A DNA stretch of 64,000 nt, from the NCBI GenBank assembly GCA_027922465.2, contig BQMF02000214.1, positions 124,001 through 188,000 of the forward strand, written 5' to 3'. This stretch comes from Turritopsis dohrnii. Its lineage: Eukaryota > Cnidaria > Hydrozoa > Anthoathecata > Oceaniidae. Position 1 is the first letter of the stretch; every line of letters begins with the position of its first letter. A model generated the notes under the pieces. It was not told where the DNA came from. It searched no databases and saw nothing but the letters and a program-made list of their open reading frames with translations. The position numbers and the translations under genes were made by a program. This document shows positions 1 to 9,196 of this stretch, one piece after another.

Positions 1-359
1 GAAGGAGGTAAACTCTTGTAGGTGTCAATTGAATTCAGGATACCTTCAAAGAAACACTTATGTTTTGTTACCAGTACTAAAAATACATACAGTCTATTCT
101 CAATTCTAGTTTTGAACTACCTCTTACTTTCTATTTTGCAACGCCCTGCTTCGCACCTCTCGAGCTCGATTCCTTAGTTTTTTTGTTGGATTTTTTTATC
201 ATAACTGCATTTTACTACTATAAATATTTTAACGAAATTATTTTGATAGATATATTTTATTCATTATGAATTTTAATTTTAATTTTTTAGTTTAGGCGGA
301 AGAACAATTTGTATAAATTGAAGCCAATTTAATATAAAATAAATAAATAAATAAAAAAA
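1..359. other. AT-rich sequence without recognised gene
   Basis: No coding region or RNA gene is recognised. A short AAAT microsatellite lies at about 337-358, of the kind often left by LINE or SINE tails, but no retroelement body can be seen before it. Confidence 0.5.
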
Positions 360-583
360 TGAAACATGTATACTTACATGAACTTTACTTTTCTTGTCAT
401 AATTCTACTCAAATGTTTTCACTGCGCATGCGCGAAATTGGGATCTATTATATGGATACTTTAGCTATAACACCTGGAATACTATGTGATGAAAACCTTG
501 ATGTGTTTTGCCTAATTATGGCTCATTTACCTCATACTAGCATATTTCCACTGCGCATGCGCGATTTTTGGTTTTATTATATG
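360..583. repeat. Satellite, left block (about 127-bp units)
   Basis: Each unit carries the palindromic core CTGCGCATGCGC (about 420 and 550) followed by a stretch ending in a conserved CACCTGATAGCC-like part and a TTTTGCCTAATTATG part. The same units resume at 1492. The array is therefore one satellite split by the inserted element at 584-1491. The reading frame across 359-679 is repeat-derived and not a gene. Confidence 0.75.
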
Positions 584-647
584 CCCAGCGGGCACAAGAC
601 GTCTTTGAGACGTCTCATTTTAATCGTAAAATGGTCGTTTGTTTTCC

Positions 648-960
648 AGATCATTTTGCGACGTCGTAGGGACGTCTGAAACGGGACGTCGCAGTTGGGA
701 TCCTTTTACGACGTTTTTAGGACGTCTTTATACGGATTGAATAACGACCTTCGAAACAATTATAAACTTAAGATCATTTTGGGACGTCGTAGGAACGTCT
801 GAAACGGGACGTTGCATTTGGGATCCTTTTACGACGTTTTTGGGACGTCTTTATACGGATTGAATAACGACCTTCGAAACAATTATAAACTTAAGATCAT
901 TTTGCGACGTCGTTGGGACGTCTGAAACGGGCTGTCGCAATTGAGATCCTGTTACGATCA
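648..960. repeat. 123-bp tandem repeats inside the GACGTC element
   Basis: Units start at AGATCATTTTG near 648, 771 and 894. The first two are nearly identical and the third diverges after about 65 bp. A partial copy recurs at about 1085-1165. They are internal to the transposon, and the open frame at 913-1185 is a by-product. Confidence 0.7.
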
Positions 961-1220
961 GATAGTGACCTGACAAAAATTTTCAAATTTCATTCTGCAG
1001 TCATTAAACGGTATAAATCGAGTAACACTAACATGCTTATACAGAATTTACATTCGTATCGAATTCTGTTTATCGGTCGTTTGAAGGATGATTTTACGAC
1101 GTTTTTGGGACGTCTCTGTGCAGATTCAATAACGATCTTCGAAACAATTATAAACTTTCAAAAGCAATCAGTCTGTATAGAATGATTTATTGTAAATGTT
1201 TTTAAACGTTTTGACAACAA

Positions 1221-1304
1221 GCAGCGGTGGCATAACGGTTACGAGTTTGGCTGGCACACCAGAGGTTCCAGGTTCGAGTCCGCCTGTGGCCTATTACAGT
1301 TTTT
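1221..1304 (+). ncRNA. tRNA-like Pol III module inside the transposon
   Basis: An A-box-like TGGCATAACGG (1228-1238) and a consensus B box GGTTCGAGTCC (1271-1281) have tRNA-like spacing, and a TTTTT terminator follows at 1300-1304. The anticodon arm pairs (TTTGG with CCAGA) but the loop is 8 nt, and the T arm pairs poorly. It is thus a decayed tRNA gene or tRNA-derived SINE head rather than a working tRNA. Confidence 0.55.
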
Positions 1305-1491
1305 AAAAGAGTAAATTTCATAATCCTGCGACGTCGTTACGATGTCGTTGGGATGTCATCGAGACGTCTCAATGAAGATGTAATTGGGACGTCTTTTGAG
1401 ATTCCCACTTCGCGACCATTTTGCGACGTCTTAGGGACGTCTTGAAAAGACGTCTTTACGACGTCTTTACGACGTCTTTGTGCCTGCTGGG

Positions 1492-1827
1492 TGGCCACCT
1501 GATAGCCTTGAAAAGTTACCTGGTGAAGACGTTCATGTGTTTTGCCTAATTATGACTGATTTTACGTGTACTAACATGATGTAAATGCGCATGCGCAAAT
1601 TCCAGGCTTATTACATAGCCACCTGATAGCACTGGAAAAATTATTTGGCGTAGACCTTAATGTGTTTTTCCTATTTACGACTCATTCAGCTCATATTAGC
1701 TTTTTTTTACTGCGCATGCGCGATTTTGGATTTAATTATGCGGTCACCTGATAGCCCTTAAAAAGTTACCTGGTAAAGACCTTCACGTGTTTGGCCTAAT
1801 TATGGATCATTCCAAACTTAAAGGTGT
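1492..1827. repeat. Satellite, right block (about 127-bp units)
   Basis: This continues the units seen at 360-583. GCGCATGCGC cores lie at about 1588 and 1712, and CACCTGATAGC motifs recur at about 1497, 1620 and 1745. The phase agrees with the left block once 584-1491 is removed. Confidence 0.7.
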
Positions 1828-1906
1828 TTACTACATTTAGCGTAAACTACATTTAGCGTAAACTACATTTAGCGTAACTACATTTGACGGAGATTTTTAC
1901 TACATA
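1828..1906. repeat. ACTACATTTAGCG/ACTACATTTGACGG minisatellite, left
   Basis: Four short degenerate copies of ACTACATTTAGCGTA or ACTACATTTGACGG lie directly against the 3' tail of the LINE. Related copies lie against its 5' side at 5581-5650. Confidence 0.65.
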
Positions 1907-2040
1907 GTAAGTAAGTAAGTAAGTAAGGGGTTTATTTCCAGTTTATCCTTTTTACAAGGCTCTTCATCTAGAAATGTGGATGAACTGTGATAGTGCGTTG
2001 ACGTAAATATAAAAGACAAATTAGATAAAATCAATATAAA

Positions 2041-3954
2041 TTAATATAAAACGCTGCAACGTGGCAGCGCTCTGTCAAACAGGAAGCTTCTTGTCGTTTT
2101 TGCAAAGTCACCAAAGTTTGTACTTTTCCTGCAACTGATCGGTAAATCATTAAAAACTTTGCACGATTCGGAGTTAAAAGATTTCTCTGCCCGATGATTT
2201 TCTATCTGGTATTTGCGTGATTCGCAAGCTCTCAAGGATCGCTGTTGAGTACTGAAAGTGTTTTTCAGATACTTTGGCCAGGTTTCATCGTACAGAGATT
2301 TGAAAGTTGCTTTCGCAATGCTGAGGGAAATCTCTTCTTTCACAGGAAGCCACGATAGGTTCAGAACGTCATCCACGCGACAGTATTTGTTGCTGACGAA
2401 ACTTGCAGCGGAATTTTGTAATTTCTGTAAACGATTAGTTAGGTAATCAGGTAGATCTGAGAGAACTGCATTTGCGTATTTAATTCTTGACAGGATTAGA
2501 ATTGATGCTAAGCTTTTTCGTAGTTGGTAAGGAGTTAGTCGTTTGATGGATCGGAGTGATTTCAATGTGCTGTAACCCGATGAAATTATATTTTGAACGT
2601 GCAGTTTCCAGCTAAGGTCTTCTTGGAAAGTTACTCCCAGTAACTTTGTGTGATGGATACGCTCTAGATGACGTCCATTAATATGCACTGGTAAAATCCT
2701 TTCTTGTAACTTGTGTTTGGCATTCATTTGTGGTGTTGAGAAGAGCATGGTTTTGGTTTTATCAGCGTTGAAAATCAGGTTATTTTCGTTGGACCAATTT
2801 GATAGGTTATCGAGATCGTTAATGATGAGTTTTGAGCAGGTTGCGATGTCATTTGGCTTACAATATCGATAGAGGTTCGTGTCGTCGGCGTATTGTAAAC
2901 AAGTTGCAGTTGTATTAGTCGACATATCGGTGACGTAGAGGTTTAAAAAAGTGGGTCCAAGGATACTTCCTTGCGGTACACCAAACGTTACTTCCGTCCA
3001 CTTCGAGATTTTATCATCGATCTGGACGAATTGCATTCTACCAGTCAAATAACTGTGTAGCAGGCGGATTACAGAGTTAGAGAAATTTAGTTTTTGTAAA
3101 AGTATTCCATAGTGGACGGTATCGAAGGCTTTTGAATAATCTGCTAAGACTGCGATGGTGATTTCTCCTTTTGTCATTGCTTTCCTGATGTCATCTTTCA
3201 TTTTCAGGAGAAGAGTAGCGGTCGAGTGTCCTTTACGAAAACCTGATTGTGTGCATTGGTAGAGATGTTTTTCTTCAATGTAGGCGCATACCTGGCGTAG
3301 GACAACTTTCTCAAAAATTTTTGATAAAATTGGTAGCACAGATATGGGGCGATAATCTACTGGCTTGGTTGGGTTTTCGACTTTAGGTATAGGGCAGATT
3401 CGATTTATTTTCCAGAGACTAGGCCAGACGGATTTGGAAATGCAATTGTTTATGATATGTGCAAGTGGAGAAGAAATGTATTCAGCGACCGGTTTGATGA
3501 AAATGACAGGAATGTGGTCGAAGCCTGTTGAACAATCGTTTCTGAGCTCCTTTATTGCAGCCTCTACATCGCTTGGACTAATGTGTTTCAGTTGGAAATG
3601 CGAGGGTTTGTCTGGTGCTTGAAATCGGGAGGTTGTATCATGAGGATCGCTTCTATTCACGGGCGAGATTTTCGAAGCAAGTGAACTGTAGTGGTTGTTT
3701 AAAGTGGCAGGATTGGCGCTGATCTTCTTTGGGTTGGGATTTAAGATGCGATGGATTGTTCTCCATATATCCTTTGGCCTTTTTGATGAGAGAGCTTTTT
3801 TGTAGAAGGATGTCTTTGCTTGTTTGATAGTTGATTTAAGCTTGTTTCTTACAGCCCTAAAAGCAACCCAGTCTTCGGTTGTTTGAGTTTGGTGTGCTTT
3901 GTATCGTAGGTTATTTCTTTCTTTCTGGAGTTCCGAGATATTAAGATCTGCCAT
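2041..3954 (-). CDS. LINE reverse transcriptase (ORF2, RT part)
   Basis: A 637-residue non-LTR reverse transcriptase that would prime cDNA synthesis at nicked target DNA. Motifs are clear and in order: an NDCSTGFDHIP segment at about 139-149, DYRPISVLP at 200-208, ADYSKAFDTV at 271-280, GVPQGSILGP at 325-334, and the catalytic YADD at 355-358. A C-terminal domain (LQKLQNSAASFV...) typical of CR1/L2-like elements follows. The catalytic aspartates are present. The frame is open upstream of the first ATG (Leu-Lys-Arg-Thr-Lys...Pro-Trp-Met), so the ATG at 3954 is probably internal. The RT was once fused to the endonuclease frame, which ends at 3990. A related but distinct RT lies at 62382-63886. 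Confidence 0.9.
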   Translation of the reverse strand: MADLNISELQKERNNLRYKAHQTQTTEDWVAFRAVRNKLKSTIKQAKTSFYKKALSSKRPKDIWRTIHRILNPNPKKISANPATLNNHYSSLASKISPVNRSDPHDTTSRFQAPDKPSHFQLKHISPSDVEAAIKELRNDCSTGFDHIPVIFIKPVAEYISSPLAHIINNCISKSVWPSLWKINRICPIPKVENPTKPVDYRPISVLPILSKIFEKVVLRQVCAYIEEKHLYQCTQSGFRKGHSTATLLLKMKDDIRKAMTKGEITIAVLADYSKAFDTVHYGILLQKLNFSNSVIRLLHSYLTGRMQFVQIDDKISKWTEVTFGVPQGSILGPTFLNLYVTDMSTNTTATCLQYADDTNLYRYCKPNDIATCSKLIINDLDNLSNWSNENNLIFNADKTKTMLFSTPQMNAKHKLQERILPVHINGRHLERIHHTKLLGVTFQEDLSWKLHVQNIISSGYSTLKSLRSIKRLTPYQLRKSLASILILSRIKYANAVLSDLPDYLTNRLQKLQNSAASFVSNKYCRVDDVLNLSWLPVKEEISLSIAKATFKSLYDETWPKYLKNTFSTQQRSLRACESRKYQIENHRAEKSFNSESCKVFNDLPISCRKSTNFGDFAKTTRSFLFDRALPRCSVLY

Positions 3955-3989
3955 CCAAGGTGCTGGTGGTCGTGTGATTTTAGTTCGTT

Positions 3990-5495
3990 TCAGGGTGCGA
4001 ACTCATTGATACAGCCAGTAATAAGTTGATTAAGCGTTTCAACTTGGTCGTCAGGTTCGTCAAAAGCGAAAATTATACTGAAAGGAATGTTACTAACAGC
4101 TGAGATGTACTTTTGATGGTCGTAGCTTTTCATATTTCGTATCAATTTGTAGCGAGGCTCATACTTTTGTTTCTTTACGTTTGCAATTATGTATGCGCAA
4201 TCATGATCGCTAATCTCGTCGGCAGGAATTATATCCTGGTGCATTACTTTGGATGGAATATTCGTGGTAATATGATCGATCAATGATTTACCTTCTCGAG
4301 TTGGTGATTTTATGTGCTGAGTGAGATCAAAGGAGCGGAGAATATCTCTGTAATTGATACATGATTGTTTTGAGTTGTCTAATAAGTCAATGTTAAAGTC
4401 CCCAGTGATGCAAATTATTTGATCCCATTTAGCGTGTACTTGGGAGAGAACACAGTCAAACTTTTCAAGCCATGCGATCTTTTCAGCTTCTACTGAGCTT
4501 GGTTGATATGCGACAGCAAGAAGCATCGAGGAGTTTTTATTTCTTCCTAATATTTCTATCCATAGGTGTTCGAGACTTTCATCTAGTTTGTTAATATCGG
4601 TACGAATTTTGTATGAAATAGTTTCTTTAATGTACGCGGCAACACCACCTCCTTTTTTGTCCGTTCTGTTGCGGAAAGCAAAATTGAACCCAGGTATCTG
4701 TACTAAATTCGTCATCTGGGGATTGTCTTTTAACCAGGTTTCAGAAATTGTTATGATGTCAAAGTCGTATGTATAAAGGAAGTTAGTGAACTCAGCAGCG
4801 GATGAACACAGGGATCGTGCATTCAAGTGAGCAATGCTAGTGTGCTTTTGATTAGCATGTAAAATGGCTGTTTGCATATCTGATGTATTTGGAGTATTTT
4901 CTGCCACTAGTATTGTATCGTTCAAGTCATTTTGTGGCAGAACGTTCAAGCAACAAGTAGTACAAATCCAGGGTGAAAGGGTCGAAACTTGGTATTTAAG
5001 GCAGGCAGGGTGGATTTGCGATTGGCATTGGTTGCACGTCAAGCGTCTGGCATTTGAACGGATTGTTTTACAACATTCACTACATTTTGTTTTCACTGTA
5101 ATCGTTGGCCCAGGATTTGTTTCGACATCGTTGCATTGTAGTATAACGTTGAACATAGCGACGGAGTTTGGATAGTAATTAACAGGACGTTTTGCTGTTT
5201 TGGGACGCAGGAATTTTGTCGTACCTTTATATTTGTAGCAGGAGGCGGAAGAATGCTTTAAAGTTGGTTTGCTTGCTTGCACAAACGTGATTATGAAGAA
5301 GGTCACAAGCAGCTGTTGGAGCATTTTGATCTCTTTATTTCTTGTTTCTTGCACGCTTCTTGTTTCTTCGTCTTCTTTAGCGTTAGGTATACTCTGGAGT
5401 GTTCTTCTAGTACTTATTTCAATTTCGTATTCAAAATCAATCTTAACAAGGGTCCAATTAACTCCTGCCCCAGTCTTGATTGAAAATTGAAGCAA
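3990..5495 (-). CDS. LINE ORF with leader, 2A motif, PHD finger and APE endonuclease
   Basis: A 501-residue frame. Residues 58-75 form a hydrophobic leader resembling a signal peptide. Residues 122-130 (NDVETNPGP) match the 2A ribosome-skipping consensus, which would separate the leader from the rest. Residues 138-181 have C4HC3 PHD-type spacing (C138, C141, C154, C157, H162, C165, C178, C181). The APE-type endonuclease follows: AHLNARS at 222-228, SETWL at 251-255, GGGVAAYI at 282-289, GDFNID at 365-370 and SDHD at 429-432. These are the expected metal-binding and catalytic positions. The frame stops after Glu-Phe-Ala-Pro, just where the RT frame opens one register away. That is best explained by loss of one C from a C-run. 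Confidence 0.88.
   Translation of the reverse strand: MLQFSIKTGAGVNWTLVKIDFEYEIEISTRRTLQSIPNAKEDEETRSVQETRNKEIKMLQQLLVTFFIITFVQASKPTLKHSSASCYKYKGTTKFLRPKTAKRPVNYYPNSVAMFNVILQCNDVETNPGPTITVKTKCSECCKTIRSNARRLTCNQCQSQIHPACLKYQVSTLSPWICTTCCLNVLPQNDLNDTILVAENTPNTSDMQTAILHANQKHTSIAHLNARSLCSSAAEFTNFLYTYDFDIITISETWLKDNPQMTNLVQIPGFNFAFRNRTDKKGGGVAAYIKETISYKIRTDINKLDESLEHLWIEILGRNKNSSMLLAVAYQPSSVEAEKIAWLEKFDCVLSQVHAKWDQIICITGDFNIDLLDNSKQSCINYRDILRSFDLTQHIKSPTREGKSLIDHITTNIPSKVMHQDIIPADEISDHDCAYIIANVKKQKYEPRYKLIRNMKSYDHQKYISAVSNIPFSIIFAFDEPDDQVETLNQLITGCINEFAP
5106..5132 (-). other. 2A-like ribosome-skipping motif
   Basis: The codons for NDVETNPGP (residues 122-130 of the LINE frame) match the DxExNPGP 2A consensus, with the Gly-Pro skip junction at its end. 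2A sequences near the N terminus are known in APE-type non-LTR retrotransposons of several animals and trypanosomes. Activity here is inferred. Confidence 0.8.
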
Positions 5496-5580
5496 ATAAC
5501 TCTAATATAAGCGTTATATAAACGAAATTACATAAAAAAGTTGAGGATAAACACAGACGTCAAAAAAAAGCGTCCGTTTT

Positions 5581-5650
5581 AACGGAGTTACTACATTTGT
5601 CGTAGAAAATTTACTACATTTGACGGAGTTACTACTTTTGACGGTGTAAC
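5581..5650. repeat. ACTACATTTGACGG minisatellite, right
   Basis: Three copies of TTACTACATTTGTCG, TTACTACATTTGACGGAG and TTACTACTTTTGACGG flank the 5' side of the LINE and match the array on its 3' side (1828-1906). Confidence 0.6.
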
Positions 5651-6280
5651 AGAGCGTACCGAAACACCAATGTTTATGTTGTTGAAATTTTTTTGTATTT
5701 TTTCTTTTTGACAAATTTTTTGAACGTATAACTTTCATGAGTTTGAAGATTTGATCACTTTGTTTGAAGTTTTATTTGGACAATAAAGTACTTTATCGCT
5801 CACAGAATTCACTGTCGGTAGCTGTACTGAGGCTTCCAGGAAGCGAGTGTGGTAATTCTTAGCGTAACCCGGGAGGGGAAAATCGTGGAAATTAAGTATC
5901 CGCTATTTAGAAACGTTTCTATGAGAGTTTTACCAGAATTCTGTCCGTTAATAAGAGGTGTGCACCCTTTTAGAGTGTCCGTTAATTGGAGGGCATACTG
6001 TACAGCTATTGTAAAATGCCCTTAAAATCTTGTGGGTTCTTTGATTTGTTTTGGTCTTTGTAACTAAGTGAAGCTGTTCGGCAATATCGTTGTCTATATT
6101 GATAAATCAAGCAAGGATTATAACGTCTTTTTTATACGTGTTTTTGTTTAAAATATTTCACGAACCCAAACACAGATAGTTTCAAACTATCGGTGTTCTT
6201 TTTTTCCTCTCGTCTACGTTTTCTTATAATACAAGAAGTATCAAGAGCTGCGATGTGTTTCTTTACGTTCATTTTTCATT
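5651..6280. other. Non-coding, with a decayed mariner/Tigger-like end
   Basis: At about 5936-6000 the reverse strand reads CAGTATGCCCTCCAATTAAC followed by repeated TTAACGGACA-type motifs, bounded by TA at 6001-6002. This resembles a Tc1/mariner (pogo/Tigger) terminus. No matching second end was found, so it is a fragment at best. Nothing else is recognised. Confidence 0.35.
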
Positions 6281-6750
6281 ACTTACTTACTTACTTACTT
6301 AATCGTTGTAATGGCCGTAATCGTCAAGTCTAAACCAGGCTTAAGAGTACTAGTAATGAGAGATTCTGAGGTTAATGCCAATATCACCTTTATATTCCAT
6401 ATGCTTTTGGTACAGTATGTAGTTACATTATGATTTGCACAAGAAAAAACAAATTTTGAAATTCAAGTTTATCTCTTCTAAAGGGGGGTTTATACGGGTG
6501 TTCTAATAAAATTTTTCGCCTTCAATTTTTCTTTTATGGCATCGATTTTTCTTTTAGTATAATAATTTTTTGTTAAGTTTTTATATTGTGCTGGTTTTTG
6601 GCGCATTTATTTTCAAAAAAACAGTCGCAACTACATATGACAGATACAATAACGCGGATAATATGCGGCAAAATAAATAATGTGCTGCGTCAGAATCGTC
6701 GTAAACCCCTAGCGACGATGAAATATCAAAAATTACTGATTGATAACTAA
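6281..6750. repeat. ACTT microsatellite and dispersed repeat
   Basis: A run of ACTT units at 6281-6302 is followed by CGTAATCGTCAAGTCTAAACC-like sequence that recurs at about 9102-9131. It is the left flank of the Helitron array. No coding region is seen. Confidence 0.5.
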
Positions 6751-7583
6751 TCTATATATTAATAGCCGATTCTCTGTCTGTCTGTCTGTCTGTTTGTTTG
6801 TCTGTCACGCAAAATGGTAGATTAAGTTGTGAGCGAAATTATTTCTTTTTTTGTGTGCGACGTGAGTTCCAAGCAAATACATTGCAACCCCAATCGAACG
6901 TGACTTTTTTTGGCTGATGAACTAATAGGAACAACGTTTCGTTTTTATTATTTTGTTAGTTTTATATTCCACGTTGACTTGGCTTTGAAAACAATACATC
7001 AACTAAATTCAAAGAAACTAACTGATAAAACATTTTGGACAAAAAGCAGCCGTATCCTAACGTATCCTTGCCTGACTGTCTGAGACGGGTGAACTTTTTT
7101 TTCGAGTAATGAAAATGTTTAAAAACCGATAGGTAAAAAAAAATATCATAAAACAAAATATTTTTTTTTGCTTTTGTCATAATAGTTGTCTTTAATCGAT
7201 TTCTTTTAATCTATTTTATTTTATATCAGATCGAACGTTTTTTTATTCACTTGATTCATTTAGCACGTGCCTTTTCTTCTCTCCTCCCGTGTGATCTTTT
7301 TAAGAAGAGAATCCATTTCCCCCTTACGTTTGATAGCACCCATGTTAGAGTGCGTAACTTTTTTTAAACAAACGTTAATAAAAAGTTGAAGTTTTCTCTC
7401 TATACGTTTTGAGTGTATTGTTACACTGATAAAAGATTGGTTTTATCAGAGGTTGTGACTTCGAATATGCTTCTGGTTGAACACAAGTTGTACGAGCCGT
7501 TTATAAGGAAATTTGACGTTTATTGATACAGTGATATAGAGCAGGTGGACATGGGCGGCGAGCGACGCCGCCTTGGCGGCTAG
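6751..7583 (+). mobile_element. Helitron (non-autonomous), tandem copy 1
   Basis: It starts with TCTATATATTAATAGCCG after a host A and ends with a perfect 7-bp GGCGGCG/CGCCGCC hairpin, a short spacer and CTAG. 5' TC, a 3' hairpin and CTRR are the Helitron signature. A TCTG/TTTG microsatellite follows the 5' end. There is no Rep/helicase gene. The next base starts copy 2 with no linker. Confidence 0.85.
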
Positions 7584-8455
7584 TCTATATATTAATAGCC
7601 GATTCTCCGTCTGTCTGTTTGTTTGTTTGTTTGTTTGTAAGTCACGCAAAATGGTAGATTGAGTTGTGAGCGAAATTATTATTTTTGTGTGTGCGACGTG
7701 AGTTCGAAGCAAATACATTGCAACCCTCAATCGAACGTGACTTTTTTTGGCTGATGAACTAATAGGAATAACGTTTTGTTTTTATTATTATTGTTACTTT
7801 TATATACCACGTTGACTTGGCTTTGAAAACAATACATCAACTAAATACAAAGAAACTAACTGAGTAAACGTTTTGGACATAAAGCAGCAGTGGCAGAACG
7901 TGGGAGCATGTGCGGTTTACCAGTGTATCCTAATGTATCCTTGCCTGACTGTCTGAGACGGGTGAACTTTTTTTCGAGCAATCAAAATGTTTAAACCGAT
8001 AGGTAAAAAAATACAAAAATACAAAATATTTTTTTTTGCTTTTGTCATAATAGTTGTCTTAATTTGTTTTAATCGATTTCTTTTAATCTATTTTAGTCAG
8101 ATCGAACGTTTTTTTTTATTCACTTTATTCATTTAGCACGTGCCTTTTTTCTCTCCTCCCGTGTGATCTTTTTAAGAAGAGAAACCACTTCCCCCTTACG
8201 TTTGATAGCACCCATGTTAGAGCGCGTAACTTTTTTAAAACAAAAGTTAATAAAAAGTTGAAGTTTTCTCTCTATACGTTTTGAGTGTATTGTTACACTG
8301 ATAAAAGATTGGTTTTACCAGAGGTTGTGACTTCGAATCTGCTTCTGGTTGAACACAAGTTGAACGAGCCGTTTATAAGGAAATTTGACGTTTTTTGATA
8401 CAGTGATACAGAGCAGGTGGACATGGGCGGCGAGCGACGCCGCCTTGGCGGCTAG
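7584..8455 (+). mobile_element. Helitron (non-autonomous), tandem copy 2
   Basis: It begins TCTATATATTAATAGCC immediately after the CTAG of copy 1 and ends with the same hairpin and CTAG at 8452-8455. It is about 872 bp. It differs from copy 1 by small indels, including an insert carrying GGCAGAACGTGGG-type sequence near 7890. Confidence 0.85.
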
Positions 8456-9028
8456 TCTATATATTAATAGCCGATTCTCCGTCTGTTTGTAAGTCACGCA
8501 AAATGGCAGATTGAATTGTGAGCGAAATTATTTCTTTTTTTGTGTGCGACGTGAGTTCGAAGCAAAGACATTGCGACCCCAATCGAACGTGACTTTTTTT
8601 GGCTGATGAACTAATAGGAATAACGTTTTGTTTTTATCAATATTGTTAGTTTTATATTCCACGTTGACTTGGCTTTGAAAACAATACATCAACTAAGAAA
8701 CTAACTGATTAAACATTTTGGACAAAAAGCAGCAGTGGCAGAACGTGGCAGCATGTTCGGTTTGCCAGTGTATCCTAACACTTTCCTGACTGTCTGAGAC
8801 GGGTGAACTTTTTTTTCGAACAATCAAAATGTTTAAAAACTGATAGGTAAAAAAAAGAGAATCATGAAACAAAATATTTTTTGCCTTACGTTTGATAGCA
8901 CCCATGTTAGAGCGCGTCTGGTTGAACACAAGTTCTACGAGCCGTTTATAAGGAAATTTGACGTTTATTGATACAGTGATACAGAGCAGGTGGACATGGG
9001 CGGCGAGCGACGCCGCATTGGCGGCTAG
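8456..9028 (+). mobile_element. Helitron, tandem copy 3 (internally deleted)
   Basis: Same termini, again starting directly after CTAG of the previous copy and ending in CTAG at 9025-9028, followed by host T. About 300 bp of the family interior is missing: sequence near 8882 jumps to the segment that begins with ACGTTTGATAGCACCC. One base in the terminal hairpin region is changed (CGCATTGGCGG). Confidence 0.82.
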
Positions 9029-9153
9029 TTACTAATAAAATGCTTGAGAGTGTTCAAACCTGACGATTGGCGATTGCGACAATGAGTTTTTTCGAATCAT
9101 CGTAATCGTCAGGTCTGAACCAGGCTTTAAGATTAACTAAGTAATCATCCTTA
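9029..9153. repeat. Imperfect hairpin repeat
   Basis: TTCAAACCTGACGATT (about 9055) pairs with AATCGTCAGGTCTGAA (about 9105), giving a foldback of about 65 bp. Its right arm matches the repeat at 6311-6346, so the Helitron array sits between relatives of one dispersed repeat. Confidence 0.5.
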
Positions 9154-9196
9154 TTTTCTAATTCACTTTGTTCAAACGAAAATAAGAGCCTTAGTT
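9154..9196 (-). repeat. Split direct repeat B2
   Basis: TTTTCTAATTCACTTTG through AAAATAAGAGCC matches 9754-9797 almost exactly. It marks the probable outer 3' boundary of the DIRS-order element. Confidence 0.6.

Larger units (their letters stand above)
584..1491. mobile_element. GACGTC-rich non-autonomous DNA transposon
   Basis: The ends are inverted repeats: CCCAGCGGGCACAAGACGTC on the left, and GACGTCTTTGTGCCTGCTGGG-like sequence on the right. The dinucleotide TG at 582-583 is repeated at 1492-1493. Removing the element plus one TG restores an uninterrupted satellite unit, which fixes both boundaries. Inside are 123-bp tandem units (about 648, 771 and 894, with a partial copy near 1085) full of GACGTC, and a tRNA-like Pol III module. 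No transposase is encoded. The superfamily is not assigned. Confidence 0.8.
1907..5583 (-). mobile_element. CR1/L2-like LINE with 2A and PHD finger, nearly full length
   Basis: On the minus strand the element runs from a 5' region near 5500-5583, through an endonuclease frame and an RT frame, to a 3' tail of short CTTA repeats (GTAA on the plus strand, 1907-1926). APE endonuclease plus RT, no RNase H and a microsatellite tail instead of poly(A) are typical of the CR1/L2 group. The two frames were probably one: a single-base deletion near 3990-3997 separates them. The 5' boundary is uncertain. Confidence 0.8.

Noticed and set aside
359..679. 106-residue plus-strand open frame
   Set aside because: It crosses the satellite/transposon junction at 584 and has no domain; composition follows the repeats.
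913..1185. 90-residue frame
   Set aside because: Lies in the GACGTC tandem units of the transposon; no protein signal.
1221..1292. Functional tRNA gene
   Set aside because: The B box is perfect but the T arm and acceptor do not pair and the anticodon loop is 8 nt; it is kept only as a tRNA-like Pol III module.
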